A stretch of 64,000 nt of DNA from Coralliovum pocilloporae. Its GTDB lineage: Bacteria; Pseudomonadota; Alphaproteobacteria; Rhizobiales; Cohaesibacteraceae. The position numbers and the translations under genes are program-made. Below the pieces are notes generated by a model. It saw only the letters and a list, made by a program, of their open reading frames with translations, searched no databases and was not told the DNA's origin. The first letter of the stretch is position 1; each line of letters begins with the position of its first letter. The stretch is taken from positions 3,259,501-3,323,500 of the forward strand of contig NZ_CP132542.1 of the NCBI RefSeq assembly GCF_030845175.1. Reading direction: 5' to 3'. This document shows, one piece after another, positions 44,998-54,707 of the stretch.

Positions 44998-45126
44998 GAC
45001 AGGCAAAAGTGTGAATAGTCGACGGGCCTGAATGGCACAGACCCTCCATCATCGGGTCCGTCGTGCTCGCCGAGCAATCGGCAACACTCCATCCGGCTAC
45101 CGAAAGGTGGTCGGATGTTTTTATGT

Positions 45127-45180
45127 CCGGGGCTTATGGCCAAGGGCCTGATCAGCAGGTTTTTCCTGTGCTGGCCCCGG
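45127..45180. other. Structured intergenic segment
   Basis: CCGGGGC (45127-45133) pairs with GCCCCGG (45174-45180). It encloses a second hairpin, CAGCA...TGCTG around a T5 loop, and GGCC repeats. No T run follows. It may be a termination/processing structure behind the hydrolase gene or a small RNA; otherwise the 44998-45218 interval shows nothing coding. Confidence 0.3.
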
Positions 45181-45218
45181 TCACAATGTATATGGGGCTG
45201 AGGCGCTGAAAACCGCTC

Positions 45219-45247
45219 TTGACTGGTCTATGACAGGGGTCTATACC
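45219..45247 (+). promoter_or_regulatory. Sigma-70 promoter of tig
   Basis: TTGACT (45219-45224), 17-bp spacer, TATACC (45242-45247). This is a near-ideal promoter and predicts a leader of roughly 200 nt before tig. Confidence 0.6.
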
Positions 45248-45460
45248 CGCCGCACTATGAACCTTTGTTCTGTCGTCGGGTTTGCTGCGTGAATTAGATG
45301 CTGAAACCCTCTGACAGAACCGGACAGCAGCCCCCATTTCGCGAAGCTGCCGCACCGTTTCAAAGCCGGTGCCCTTCGTGAGATGTGACGCGAGATTGTA
45401 CGGTTCTGTGCGACATGGAACTGAGACAGCAACAGATTGAAAGAAACGAAAGCGGATACA

Positions 45461-46801
45461 ATGCAGGTAACGGAAACCCTGTCCGAGGGACTGAAACGCG
45501 AACTGAAGATTGTCGTTCCTGCCTCCGAGCTGGATTCGAAGCTTCAAACCCGTCTGACGGAACTGAAAGACCGCGTTCGCCTGAACGGCTTCCGTCCGGG
45601 CAAAGTGCCGGTGGCCCATCTCCGTAAAGTTTACGGCAAGTCCGTTATGGCCGAGATCGTGCAGGAAACGATCACCAACACAAGCCGGTCGACCCTTGAA
45701 GAGCGGAACGAAAAATCCGCAATTCAGCCGGACTACAAAATGACCGAAGATGAAGCAGAAGCCGACAAGATTCTCGACGGTCAGGCCGACCTCGAATTTT
45801 CCATGGCTTACGAAATCCTGCCAGCCATCGAAATCGGCGATTTCAGCTCCATCACCATTGAGCGTCCGATTGCTGAAGTAACCGACGAAGACATGGATGC
45901 CCGCATCAACCAGATCGCAGACGGCTCCCGTTCTTACGACGCAAAAGACGGCGCTGCTGAAGATGGCGACCAGGTACATATGTCTTACCTGGGTAAAGTC
46001 GACGGTGAAGCGTTCCCGGGCGGTGCTGACGAAGATGCACGTCTGGTTCTTGGTTCCGGCCAGTTCATCCCGGGCTTTGAAGAGCAGCTGATCGGCTCCA
46101 AGGCAGGTGATGAGAAAACCGTCAAGGTTACCTTCCCGGAAGAGTACCACGCCAATCATCTGGCCGGTAAAGACGCCGAGTTTGACGTTGTCGTCAAAGA
46201 AGTTGCTGCACCGGGTGCTGTCGAGCTGAATGACGCATTTGCCGAAAAGTTCGGCCTTGAGTCCCTCGACAAGCTGAAGGAAATGGTCAAGGAACAGATC
46301 GAAGGCGAATTCGGCACCTACACCCGTCAGAAAGTCAAGCGTCAGCTTCTTGATCAGCTTGATGAGCAGTACAAGTTCGATGTGCCGCCAAGCCTGGTTG
46401 AGCAGGAGTTCGATTCCATCTGGCAGAACGTCAATGCCGAGCTGGAACAGGCTGGCAAGACGTTTGAAGATGACGACACCACCGAAGAAAAGGCTCGTGA
46501 GGAATACACCACGATTGCCGAGCGTCGGGTTCGTCTTGGTCTTCTGATGTCTGAAATCGGCGAGAAGAACGAAGTCAAGCTTGAAGACAGCGAAGTTCAG
46601 CGCGCTCTGTTTGCCCAGGCTCGCAACTTCCCGGGTCAGGAACAGATGGTCGTTGACTACTACCTGAAAAACCCACAGGCTATGGCATCTATCCGGGCAC
46701 CTCTGTTCGAAGAGAAAGTCGTCGACTATCTTCTGGAGCAGGTAAGCGTTACCGACAAGACCGTCTCCAAAGACGATCTGATGAAGGAAGACGAAGAGTA
46801 A
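45461..46801 (+). CDS. tig: Trigger factor chaperone
   Basis: Ribosome-bound chaperone and peptidyl-prolyl isomerase; 446 aa. The N-domain carries the ribosome-docking signature [18 protein letters not shown] (GFRxGKxP) near residues 43-60. The FKBP-type PPIase domain spans about residues 150-245 ([29 protein letters not shown]). A long helical C-domain follows and the end is acidic. The start at 45461 gives MQVTETL as in the family; the frame is open eight codons earlier. It is followed by a strong terminator, then clpP-clpX-lon, the classic order. Confidence 0.97.
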   Translation: MQVTETLSEGLKRELKIVVPASELDSKLQTRLTELKDRVRLNGFRPGKVPVAHLRKVYGKSVMAEIVQETITNTSRSTLEERNEKSAIQPDYKMTEDEAEADKILDGQADLEFSMAYEILPAIEIGDFSSITIERPIAEVTDEDMDARINQIADGSRSYDAKDGAAEDGDQVHMSYLGKVDGEAFPGGADEDARLVLGSGQFIPGFEEQLIGSKAGDEKTVKVTFPEEYHANHLAGKDAEFDVVVKEVAAPGAVELNDAFAEKFGLESLDKLKEMVKEQIEGEFGTYTRQKVKRQLLDQLDEQYKFDVPPSLVEQEFDSIWQNVNAELEQAGKTFEDDDTTEEKAREEYTTIAERRVRLGLLMSEIGEKNEVKLEDSEVQRALFAQARNFPGQEQMVVDYYLKNPQAMASIRAPLFEEKVVDYLLEQVSVTDKTVSKDDLMKEDEE

Positions 46802-46828
46802 AATCGTCTTTCAAAGAGAGAATCAGGG

Positions 46829-46859
46829 GCTCCGTTTCTGTCGAAACGGAGCTCTTTTT
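46829..46859 (+). terminator. Rho-independent terminator of tig
   Basis: GCTCCGTTTC (46829-46838), loop TGTC, GAAACGGAGC (46843-46852), then TCTTTTT. Confidence 0.93.
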
Positions 46860-46916
46860 GTATGGTCATCCACCATTTCCAACAGGTTTTACAAAAATAT
46901 TTGGTCCTGATGACGA

Positions 46917-46935
46917 AAGTCCCTATATGGGACTT
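46917..46935 (+). other. Perfect dyad upstream of clpP
   Basis: AAGTCCC, TATAT, GGGACTT: a 19-bp perfect palindrome with spacer. It could be an operator or RNA hairpin between tig and clpP. Confidence 0.35.
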
Positions 46936-46947
46936 GTATTCGCTACG

Positions 46948-46970
46948 AATGGCTGTAAACAGCCATTTTT
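46948..46970 (+). terminator. Second terminator-like hairpin between tig and clpP
   Basis: AATGGCTG (46948-46955), loop TAAA, CAGCCATT (46960-46967), with T5 at 46966-46970. It has the form of a terminator but sits about 100 bp beyond the tig terminator. It may back up termination or attenuate a transcript entering clpP. Confidence 0.6.
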
Positions 46971-47010
46971 ACGGCATTGAACCTGGCCCAGTGAGGCAAG
47001 CTTTCCGGAC

Positions 47011-47039
47011 TTGGTTCAGACGCGTCAACGAAATATTTA
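47011..47039 (+). promoter_or_regulatory. Probable clpP promoter
   Basis: TTGGTT (47011-47016), 17-bp spacer, TATTTA (47034-47039), about 100 bp before the clpP ATG. Confidence 0.4.
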
Positions 47040-47137
47040 TTGGGACATGCAACGGACTTGGTATCGAGTTTCCAGTTGCTATTCCGGGCTGTGTCTCACG
47101 AAGATCATGATCCGGCTTAACGCAGAAGGCTTTCAGA

Positions 47138-47770
47138 ATGCGCGATCCGATTGATACCTACATGTCCACGCTGGTTCCGATGGTGGTGGAAACCACCAAC
47201 CGGGGTGAGCGCGCCTACGACATTTATTCCCGCCTCCTGAAGGAGCGGATCATCTTCGTTACAGGCCCGGTTGAAGATCACATGTCGGCACTCATATGTG
47301 CCCAGCTTCTTTTCCTTGAGGCGGAAAACCCCAAGAAAGAGATCAACATGTACATCAACTCCCCGGGCGGAGTGGTGACATCCGGCCTGGCGATCTACGA
47401 TACCATGCAGTTCATCAAGCCGGCCGTATCCACTCTGTGTATCGGTCAGGCGGCCTCTATGGGCTCTCTGCTGCTGTCTGCCGGTGAAGCAGATCAGCGC
47501 TTTGCCTTGCCGAATGCGCGGGTTATGGTGCATCAGCCATCTGGTGGTGCCCAGGGTCAGGTCAGTGATGTTATTCTGCATGCGCAGGAAATGACCAAAC
47601 TGAAGCAGCGTCTCAACGAAATCTACGTCAAGCATACCGGACGTGATTACGAGACCATCGAGAATGCGCTTGATCGCGATAACTTCATGACAGCCGACGA
47701 AGCCAAGGAATTTGGCATTGTCGACAACGTAATTAATGCGCGTGAAGGCGGTGAAGAAGACGCGAGTTAA
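47138..47770 (+). CDS. clpP: ATP-dependent Clp protease proteolytic subunit
   Basis: Tetradecameric serine protease chamber that works with ClpX or ClpA; 210 aa. Catalytic Ser in [12 protein letters not shown] (near residue 107), His in [11 protein letters not shown] (near 132) and Asp in [18 protein letters not shown] (near 180) are intact. N-terminal [20 protein letters not shown] is standard. AGAAGG lies before the ATG. clpX follows after about 205 bp, so it may have its own promoter as well. Confidence 0.98.
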   Translation: MRDPIDTYMSTLVPMVVETTNRGERAYDIYSRLLKERIIFVTGPVEDHMSALICAQLLFLEAENPKKEINMYINSPGGVVTSGLAIYDTMQFIKPAVSTLCIGQAASMGSLLLSAGEADQRFALPNARVMVHQPSGGAQGQVSDVILHAQEMTKLKQRLNEIYVKHTGRDYETIENALDRDNFMTADEAKEFGIVDNVINAREGGEEDAS

Positions 47771-47975
47771 TCATAAAGTGAAAGAGAAGATGCCTTTTTC
47801 TTCGCATTAAGGCTCTCTTGAAACTTCTGTGACTAACTTAAATGTGTTGAGTGGAGGCCTTGAGTCTCCCCTCAATCGGGATAGATCACGAAGAGGGGAT
47901 ATTGCCGCCCCCTTCAAAACGGCTTAAAAGTAGACTGACAGCAGTTTCTGCTTGCAAGAGAAGACGGAGTTACGC

Positions 47976-49247
47976 ATGAGCAAGACCAGCGGTGGTGACG
48001 GAAAAAATACGCTCTATTGCTCGTTCTGCGGCAAGAGCCAGCATGAAGTCCGGAAGTTGATTGCCGGTCCGACCGTATTCATCTGTGATGAATGTGTCGA
48101 ACTGTGCATGGACATCATCCGGGAAGAGAACAAATCCTCTCTCGTTAAATCCGCGGACGGCGTGCCGACCCCGCAGGAAATCTGCGATGTGCTGGATGAT
48201 TATGTCATTGGCCAGATGCATGCCAAACGGGTGCTGTCTGTTGCGGTTCATAACCACTACAAGCGTCTGAACCACGCCGCCAAGAACAATGACGTGGAAC
48301 TGGCGAAGTCCAACATTCTCCTGATTGGCCCGACCGGTTGCGGTAAGACCCTTCTTGCCCAGACCTTGGCACGCATTCTGGATGTACCGTTTACAATGGC
48401 TGACGCCACCACACTGACCGAAGCCGGTTATGTGGGTGAAGACGTTGAGAACATCATCCTGAAGCTTCTTCAGGCTTCCGACTACAATGTGGAACGCGCC
48501 CAGCGCGGTATCGTCTACATTGATGAGGTCGACAAGATTACCCGCAAGACAGACAATCCATCCATCACTCGGGACGTATCCGGTGAGGGCGTTCAGCAGG
48601 CTCTGCTGAAGATCATGGAAGGGACTGTGGCATCCGTACCGCCTCAGGGTGGTCGTAAGCATCCGCAGCAGGAATTCCTGCAGGTGGACACGACCAATAT
48701 CCTGTTCATCTGTGGTGGTGCCTTTGCGGGCCTCGACAAGATTATTTCCAACCGTGGCCGCAAGACATCTATCGGCTTTGGCGCAATGGTTGCCGCTCCG
48801 GAAGATCGCCAGACTGGTGAACTGTTCCGCGAAGTAGAGCCGGAAGATCTGCTGAAATTCGGCCTGATCCCGGAATTTGTCGGCCGTATGCCGGTTCTGG
48901 CCACACTGGAAGATCTGGATGAAGATGCTCTGGTACAGATCCTGACAACGCCGAAGAACGCGCTTGTTAAACAGTATGAGCGTCTGTTCAACATGGAAGA
49001 AGTCAAGCTGACCTTCCAGGAAGAGGCTCTGTCCGGCATCTCCCGCAAGGCAATTGAGCGCAAAACCGGTGCTCGTGGCCTGCGTTCCATCATGGAATCA
49101 ATTCTTCTCGATACCATGTTCGACCTGCCGGGTCTGGAAGGTGTTGAGGAAGTTGTTATCTCCGGTGATGTGGTCGATGGCGATGCACGTCCGCTCTACA
49201 TCTACGCTGACAAGGCAGAAGAAACTTCCGGTGCTTCAAGCGCCTGA
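47976..49247 (+). CDS. clpX: ATP-dependent Clp protease ATPase subunit ClpX
   Basis: AAA+ unfoldase that feeds substrates to ClpP; 423 aa. The zinc-binding domain has [11 protein letters not shown] and CDECVELC. Walker [13 protein letters not shown], Walker [11 protein letters not shown], the pore region, and the sensor-2 area [12 protein letters not shown] are present. ATG 47976 has GGAG nine bases upstream and gives the usual MSK start; a TTG eight codons upstream is less likely. Confidence 0.98.
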   Translation: MSKTSGGDGKNTLYCSFCGKSQHEVRKLIAGPTVFICDECVELCMDIIREENKSSLVKSADGVPTPQEICDVLDDYVIGQMHAKRVLSVAVHNHYKRLNHAAKNNDVELAKSNILLIGPTGCGKTLLAQTLARILDVPFTMADATTLTEAGYVGEDVENIILKLLQASDYNVERAQRGIVYIDEVDKITRKTDNPSITRDVSGEGVQQALLKIMEGTVASVPPQGGRKHPQQEFLQVDTTNILFICGGAFAGLDKIISNRGRKTSIGFGAMVAAPEDRQTGELFREVEPEDLLKFGLIPEFVGRMPVLATLEDLDEDALVQILTTPKNALVKQYERLFNMEEVKLTFQEEALSGISRKAIERKTGARGLRSIMESILLDTMFDLPGLEGVEEVVISGDVVDGDARPLYIYADKAEETSGASSA

Positions 49248-49269
49248 TTATTCTTCCATAGATTTTCGA

Positions 49270-49304
49270 AGCTGGCCGAACTTTGTTTGGCCAGCTTATT
49301 TTTT
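49270..49304 (+). terminator. Rho-independent terminator of clpX
   Basis: AGCTGGCC (49270-49277) with GGCCAGCT (49289-49296), followed by TATTTTTT. Confidence 0.9.
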
Positions 49305-49334
49305 GTCTATAGGTCTTTTGGCCCTCCTGCAGGG

Positions 49335-49363
49335 CTTGACTTGCTCTGACCATAGTCCCACGT
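49335..49363 (+). promoter_or_regulatory. Possible heat-shock (RpoH) promoter of lon
   Basis: CTTGAC (49335-49340) and CCCACGT (49357-49363), with 18 bases between CTTG and CCC. It partly fits the alphaproteobacterial RpoH pattern (CTTG-N17/18-CCNAT) and lies about 140 bp before lon, a usual heat-shock gene. The -10 match is weak. Confidence 0.3.
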
Positions 49364-49502
49364 AAGACTAAATCAGTTGATTATGCCCTCCGACGCTTGA
49401 GAATGTCTGCCGAATCCGGCCTTATAGACAGAAAGGTCGAGGGGTCTTTCGACTCTGCTCACTCTGCACTCTGAGCGAGTGCTTTCAAGGAAGGATTGGA
49501 TC

Positions 49503-51932
49503 ATGAGCGATTATGAGGCCGGTCACGTTGATGCCGGGGAAACCGGGTCAATCTATCCGGTGCTGCCGCTGAGGGACATCGTTGTTTTCCCTCACATGAT
49601 CGTACCGCTGTTTGTCGGGCGTGAGAAATCTATTCGCGCGCTTGAGGAAGTCATGCGTGATGACCGCCAGATCCTGCTGGCGACCCAGGAGAATGCAGGC
49701 GATGACGATCCGTCACCGGATGCGATCTACACTGTGGGTACGCTCGCCAGCGTTTTGCAGCTCCTCAAGTTGCCGGATGGAACCGTCAAGGTTCTGGTGG
49801 AAGGATCTGACCGTGCTGAAATCGTCGGCTTCACAGATCGCGAAGAGTATTTTGAAGCCGAAGCCGCCATTCTTCGTGAAGAAGAGGGCGATGAGGTTGA
49901 GCTGCAGGCTCTGGCTCGTTCTGTCGTGGCCGAATTCGAGAACTATGTGAAGCTGAACAAGAAAGTTTCTCCTGAAGTTCTGAGCGCTGTGACGCAGATT
50001 GATGATCAGTCCAAGCTGGCGGATACAATCGCCTCTCATCTGGCGATCAAGATCCCGGAGAAGCAGTCCATTCTTGGCATCGTCAGCGTCTCCGAGCGTC
50101 TCGAAGCCGTTCTTGGCATGATGGAGAGTGAAATCTCCGTCCTTCAGGTCGAAAAACGCATCCGCTCCCGCGTCAAGCGACAGATGGAGAAGACACAGCG
50201 CGAGTACTATCTGAATGAGCAGATGAAGGCCATTCAGAAGGAACTGGGCGATTCAGAAGACGGTCGCGACGAGCTCCAGGAACTGGAAGAGCGCATCGGC
50301 AAGACCAAGCTCTCCAAGGAAGCTCGCGAAAAGGCTGAAGGTGAGCTGAAGAAGCTCAAGCAGATGAGCCCGATGTCGGCGGAAGCCACCGTAGTCCGCA
50401 ATTACCTTGACTGGCTGCTGGGTATTCCCTGGGGCAAGAAGAGCCGCGTCAAACACGATCTCGGTTATGCTGAGAACGTCTTGAACACGGATCATTATGG
50501 GCTTGAAAAGGTCAAGGAACGGATTGTCGAGTATCTTGCTGTTCAGCAGCGGACCAACAAACTCCGTGGACCGATCCTCTGTCTGGTTGGCCCTCCAGGT
50601 GTTGGTAAGACGTCTCTCGGCAAATCAATTGCCAAGGCAACCGGTCGTGAATTCTGCCGCATGTCTCTTGGTGGTGTGCGCGATGAAGCCGAGATTCGCG
50701 GCCATCGCCGGACCTATATCGGCTCCATGCCGGGCAAGGTCATTCAATCGATGAAAAAGGCCAAGAAGTCCAATCCGCTGTTCCTTCTCGATGAGATTGA
50801 CAAGATGGGCATGGATTTCCGCGGTGATCCGTCTTCGGCCCTGCTGGAGGTTCTTGACCCGGAACAGAACAGCACGTTCATGGATCACTATCTGGAAGTG
50901 GAATATGACCTGTCCAATGTGATGTTTGTCACCACGGCCAACTCTCTCAATATTCCGGCTCCGCTGATGGATCGTATGGAAGTGATCCGTATCGCTGGCT
51001 ATACGGAAGATGAGAAACTGGAAATCTGCCGTCGTCATCTCATTCCCGAGGCAATTCGGGATCATGGCCTGCGGGACGATGAATTCTCCATCGGTGATGA
51101 TGCACTGCGCACTGTCATTCGCCGTTACACCAGAGAAGCCGGCGTGCGTAACCTGAAACGTGAAATGGCGACACTCGCCCGGAAGTCGGTCAAGACTCTG
51201 CTCACCTCGAAGAAGAAGAGCATCAAGGTCACCGACAAGAATATCGAGGAATTCCTCGGTGTTCCGAAATTCCGCTATGGCGAAGCCGAATCCGAGAATC
51301 AGGTTGGTGTCGTAACCGGTCTTGCGTGGACTGAGGTGGGTGGCGAACTGCTGACCATCGAAGGTGTTATGATGCCGGGCAAGGGCAAGATGACCGTTAC
51401 CGGCAACCTGCGCGATGTGATGAAGGAATCAATCTCCGCAGCCGCATCCTATGTGCGGTCCCGTTCGGTGGATTTCGGCATTAAGCCAACGGATTTCGAC
51501 AAGAAAGATATCCACGTTCACGTGCCAGAAGGTGCAACACCGAAGGATGGCCCGTCTGCCGGCATTGCAATGGCAACGGCTATTGTGTCGATCATGACAG
51601 GTATCGAGGTCCGTAAGGACATCGCCATGACCGGTGAGGTCACATTGCGGGGACGGGTTCTGCCGATTGGCGGTCTGAAGGAGAAGCTGCTGGCGGCCCA
51701 TCGCGGTGGTATCAAGACAGTGCTTATTCCGGAAGACAATGCCAAGGATCTGGCCGACATTCCTGATAATGTCAAAAGCGGCCTCGACATCATTCCGGTC
51801 AGCCGGATGGATGAAGTTCTGAGCCAGGCTCTTGTATCCGAACCGGAACCCATCGAGTGGGATGGCTCTGAAGAGGACACATCCGGCACGGTCCTTGATG
51901 ACGAATCAGGTGAGAATCTAACGGCTCACTAA
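49503..51932 (+). CDS. lon: ATP-dependent protease Lon
   Basis: Homohexameric AAA+ serine protease for damaged and regulatory proteins; 809 aa. The N-terminal LAN domain opens YPVLPLRDIVVFPHMIVPLFVGR; Walker A GPPGVGKTSLGKSIA; Walker B LFLLDEIDKMG; the proteolytic domain has the catalytic Ser in PKDGPSAGIAMA and Lys in GLKEKLLAAHRGG. AAGGA precedes the ATG at 49503; the frame is open for eight codons before it. Confidence 0.98.
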   Translation: MSDYEAGHVDAGETGSIYPVLPLRDIVVFPHMIVPLFVGREKSIRALEEVMRDDRQILLATQENAGDDDPSPDAIYTVGTLASVLQLLKLPDGTVKVLVEGSDRAEIVGFTDREEYFEAEAAILREEEGDEVELQALARSVVAEFENYVKLNKKVSPEVLSAVTQIDDQSKLADTIASHLAIKIPEKQSILGIVSVSERLEAVLGMMESEISVLQVEKRIRSRVKRQMEKTQREYYLNEQMKAIQKELGDSEDGRDELQELEERIGKTKLSKEAREKAEGELKKLKQMSPMSAEATVVRNYLDWLLGIPWGKKSRVKHDLGYAENVLNTDHYGLEKVKERIVEYLAVQQRTNKLRGPILCLVGPPGVGKTSLGKSIAKATGREFCRMSLGGVRDEAEIRGHRRTYIGSMPGKVIQSMKKAKKSNPLFLLDEIDKMGMDFRGDPSSALLEVLDPEQNSTFMDHYLEVEYDLSNVMFVTTANSLNIPAPLMDRMEVIRIAGYTEDEKLEICRRHLIPEAIRDHGLRDDEFSIGDDALRTVIRRYTREAGVRNLKREMATLARKSVKTLLTSKKKSIKVTDKNIEEFLGVPKFRYGEAESENQVGVVTGLAWTEVGGELLTIEGVMMPGKGKMTVTGNLRDVMKESISAAASYVRSRSVDFGIKPTDFDKKDIHVHVPEGATPKDGPSAGIAMATAIVSIMTGIEVRKDIAMTGEVTLRGRVLPIGGLKEKLLAAHRGGIKTVLIPEDNAKDLADIPDNVKSGLDIIPVSRMDEVLSQALVSEPEPIEWDGSEEDTSGTVLDDESGENLTAH

Positions 51933-51952
51933 GCCGAAACGGCTTGTGGAAG

Positions 51953-51975
51953 AGGGGGCTCAGCCCCCTTTTTTC
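51953..51975 (+). terminator. Rho-independent terminator of lon
   Basis: AGGGGGCT / AGCCCCCT arms (51953-51960 and 51962-51969) followed by TTTTTT. A second small hairpin AGCCG-AAA-CGGCT starts at the stop codon. Confidence 0.88.
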
Positions 51976-52155
51976 ATGCACAAGTTCCACATTTTGCAAT
52001 GCACATTGGGGAAAATACCTCACGCATTGATTTTTTTGGAAAAAACCACGGAAAACTGCCATTTTTAGCTTGATAAAAGTGCAGATTCTATCAAAGTTTG
52101 CACGACAGGTCGCGCTTAGGAATCAGCGATCTAGCGACAGAAAGGGTGCTGTCTT

Positions 52156-52431
52156 ATGAACAAAAATGAACTTATTGCAAAAGTTGCCGAGACGTCTGAA
52201 TTGTCAAAGGCGGCTGCTGGCCAGGCTGTAGAAGCAACATTTGATGCCATCGCGGATGCTCTGAAATCCGGCGATGAAGTCCGCATCATCGGTTTCGGCA
52301 ACTTCTCCGTTACCGAGCGTGCTGCCAGCGAAGGCCGCAATCCGCGGACAGGTGAGCCGATCCAGATCCCGGCTTCCAAAACTCCGAAATTCAAGGCTGG
52401 TAAAGGCCTGAAGGATGCCGTCAACGGTTAA
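52156..52431 (+). CDS. hupB: DNA-binding protein HU
   Basis: 91-aa nucleoid protein. MNKNELIAKVAETSELSKAAAGQAVEATFDAI and the HU signature GFGNFSVTERAASEGRNPRTGEPIQIPASKTPKFKAGKGLKDAV are standard. Position after lon is conserved. The 220-bp upstream region is AT-rich and probably holds a strong promoter. A strong terminator follows. Confidence 0.98.
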   Translation: MNKNELIAKVAETSELSKAAAGQAVEATFDAIADALKSGDEVRIIGFGNFSVTERAASEGRNPRTGEPIQIPASKTPKFKAGKGLKDAVNG

Positions 52432-52455
52432 TCGTTACGCATCTTGAATTTAAAG

Positions 52456-52484
52456 AACCCCGCTTTTTTAAGCGGGGTTTTTTG
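52456..52484 (+). terminator. Rho-independent terminator of hupB
   Basis: AACCCCGCTT (52456-52465), loop TTTT, AAGCGGGGTT (52470-52479), then TTTTT. Confidence 0.93.
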
Positions 52485-52510
52485 TTGCCGGAACGCAAAC
52501 GCTGGGCATT

Positions 52511-52903
52511 TTAGTTCGTGACAGGCACCAGCGTTACCGTAACATTGGCATCATATTTGTTGATTGCCCCGGATCCCGCATCAATTGCCAGTCCGACAAC
52601 TCCACCGAAGATCAGATTGCCAGCAGTCATGGCTTCCACATCAGACGGGATCTGATGGATAGCGGTCTGATAACCGTCCTTGTTACAGGTCAGATTGAGA
52701 TCATGCTTGCTTTTCGAAACGGTGATGATCTGCGGTGTCGACGGAATGTCGGCAATACGGGTGCCATTCTGGTCCACAGTACACTGGGCTCCAGCAGGGT
52801 TGCTGGAAATTGTGATTTGCTGGGTAGTTCCCCGCGTGATCGACGCGCAGCCTGCCAGGGTCAGTACCAAAATCAAACTCGCACTCGTTACTTTTGAAGT
52901 CAT
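52511..52903 (-). CDS. PEGA-like lipoprotein
   Basis: 130 aa. The signal peptide ends in lipobox LAGC (Cys near residue 19), so the protein is lipid-anchored. The mature part begins ASITRGTTQQITISSNPAGAQCTVDQNG, a beta-rich PEGA-like pattern, and later GGVVGLAIDAGSGAINKYD is a Gly-rich hydrophobic stretch seen in small outer-membrane-associated lipoproteins. AGGGGA precedes the ATG at 52903; the open frame starts six codons earlier. Function unknown. Confidence 0.82.
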   Translation of the reverse strand: MTSKVTSASLILVLTLAGCASITRGTTQQITISSNPAGAQCTVDQNGTRIADIPSTPQIITVSKSKHDLNLTCNKDGYQTAIHQIPSDVEAMTAGNLIFGGVVGLAIDAGSGAINKYDANVTVTLVPVTN

Positions 52904-53039
52904 CTCTATCCCCTTATACACGTCATGGTTACCTATCCGGTTCCCATATGTATGTCAAAGTGGGGAAGGGCTGTGTTCACAGCTACATTTGACGACGCAT
53001 CAAAGTGCCTGTAAGTGCCCGGCTGGATATACCTCATAT

Positions 53040-53963
53040 TTATGCTCTCTTTGCTCTCAGCATGTCTGTGATCATCCTGTCCCTGTGTTGCGACAGGGCG
53101 ACCGAGGATTTCCCGTCGGCTTCAGCAATGACCCCGTTGCAGAGGATTTCAGAGACCTCTCCAGAGAGACGCGGGTCGCCAAGATCATCCCACCAGCGAT
53201 TGAAACTGTCGCTGTACCGGTCGCAGAAAGCCTCAAGGCCTCCTTCGCCCGCACCCAGATGAAACAGCATGGTAGGTCCCATCGCGGCCCAACGCAGACC
53301 TGGTCCGGCCCAGACAGCCTTGTCGACGTCCTCAACGCTGGCCACACCCTCCCTGATCAGATGGATTGCTTCACGCCATAATGCGGCCTGAAGCCGGTTT
53401 GCAACATGACCGGGAACCTCCTTGTGAAGCCGGATCGTTGTCTTACCCACAGCCGTGTAGAATGCCTCGGCCCGCTCAAGGACATCCGCATCCGTCGCAT
53501 CATTGGCCAGTAATTCAACCAGTGGGATAAGGTGAGGCGGATTGAAGGGATGCCCCAGAATCAGGCGTGCCGGATTTTTCCAGCCCTGCTGCATTTCCTT
53601 CAGCATCAGGCCGGATGCCGATGAGCTCACAATAGCTCCATCACTCAGAACCGGCTCTATCTCGGCAAAGGTTGCATGTTTGATGTCCAGTCGTTCCGGC
53701 ACATTCTCCTGAATGAACTGCGCACCTTGCACGGCCTCTGCAGCCGTTTTGAGGAAACGGATTCCTCCCTTCCGGCCTTCAACGGCCAGCCCAAGCTCAA
53801 GAAGCGTATCCCAGGCGCGGTCCACATAAGCCAGAACGTCCTGTTCTGCTGTGGAGGACGGATCATAGACCTGAACATCCAGTCCAGCGGCTGTAAACAG
53901 AGCGGTCCAGCTTGCACCGATAACACCAGCACCCAGAACTGCGGTTGTCTTAATCTCTGTCAT
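53040..53963 (-). CDS. lcdH: L-carnitine 3-dehydrogenase (3-hydroxyacyl-CoA dehydrogenase fold)
   Basis: 307 aa. The N-terminal Rossmann fold has VLGAGVIGASWTALFTAAG (residues 9-27); the central part has FIQENVPERLDIK, SSSASGLML, and LGHPFNPPHLIPLVEL, typical of carnitine dehydrogenases; the C-terminal helical domain follows. It oxidises L-carnitine to 3-dehydrocarnitine with NAD. The start overlaps the upstream SDR stop by one base. The BKACE gene three genes upstream encodes the next step, which strongly supports the assignment. Confidence 0.87.
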   Translation of the reverse strand: MTEIKTTAVLGAGVIGASWTALFTAAGLDVQVYDPSSTAEQDVLAYVDRAWDTLLELGLAVEGRKGGIRFLKTAAEAVQGAQFIQENVPERLDIKHATFAEIEPVLSDGAIVSSSASGLMLKEMQQGWKNPARLILGHPFNPPHLIPLVELLANDATDADVLERAEAFYTAVGKTTIRLHKEVPGHVANRLQAALWREAIHLIREGVASVEDVDKAVWAGPGLRWAAMGPTMLFHLGAGEGGLEAFCDRYSDSFNRWWDDLGDPRLSGEVSEILCNGVIAEADGKSSVALSQHRDRMITDMLRAKRA

Positions 53964-54706
53964 CAGAATAATCCCGGATTGAGAGATGAGGCTGCCGTCA
54001 GGCCACCATCAATAGTAAAGCACTGGCCAGTGGCAAAGCTCGATGCGTCTGATGCCAGCCAGACAGCCATTTTCGCGATATCGCCAGGCTGACCGAAACG
54101 TCGCATGGCATGGCGGGCAAGGGCGTCTTTTCTGGCTGTTACCGGATCATCAGCAAGATCGAAACCGGCGTCCAGCATGCCAGTTTCAATCCACCCGGGG
54201 CAGATGGCGTTACACCGGAGATCGGGGCCATGATCAACAGCAATGGAGCGCGTCAGACCATGAACAAAGGCCTTTGAGGCATTGTAGAGCGCCATGCCCG
54301 GATCAGCGACATTGCCGGAGATGGAACCAATATTGATGATCGAGCCAATGGGTTGGATCAGAGGGATGAACGCCCGACACATGTTGAACACACCGCGCGC
54401 ATTTGCACCCATCAGCGTATCCCAGTCCTGATCAGTGGTCTCGGGAACGATTTTCTCAATCTGGACCCCGGCGTTGTTGACGAGGATGTCCAGAGACCCG
54501 ATGGATGTCGCGAGCCGGGCAACCTCATCCGGATTGGCCACATCAAGCCGATGCCAGATAACCTGTTCCGGCAGGCCTTCAGGCCGGTCGCTGCGCCCAC
54601 AGGTTATCACTGCTGCACCTTCGGCCAGAAAGGCATCGACAATCCCGCGACCGATACCCTGGCGTCCGCCCGTTACAAGGGCTGCTTTTCCGGAAAGTAC
54701 AGTCAT
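53963..54706 (-). CDS. Short-chain dehydrogenase in carnitine-type operon
   Basis: 247-aa classical SDR: VTGGRQGIGRGIV cofactor loop, LDVANPDE, VNNAGVQ, catalytic region NIGSISG and YNASKAF, then CPGWIETGM. The ATG at 54706 comes one base after the ALDH stop; a TTG at 54718 is an alternative start that would overlap ALDH. It could oxidise D-carnitine or another 3-hydroxy intermediate, but the substrate is not readable from sequence. Confidence 0.85.
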   Translation of the reverse strand: MTVLSGKAALVTGGRQGIGRGIVDAFLAEGAAVITCGRSDRPEGLPEQVIWHRLDVANPDEVARLATSIGSLDILVNNAGVQIEKIVPETTDQDWDTLMGANARGVFNMCRAFIPLIQPIGSIINIGSISGNVADPGMALYNASKAFVHGLTRSIAVDHGPDLRCNAICPGWIETGMLDAGFDLADDPVTARKDALARHAMRRFGQPGDIAKMAVWLASDASSFATGQCFTIDGGLTAASSLNPGLF

Positions 54707-54707
54707 A

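Noticed and set aside
44098..45006. N-terminal 300-residue extension of the AraC reading frame
   Set aside because: It is the complement of the secreted hydrolase gene, and the cupin domain only begins at 44097.
47810..47850. TTGAAA-containing heat-shock promoter before clpX
   Set aside because: The -35 looks right but no matching -10 lies at the required distance.
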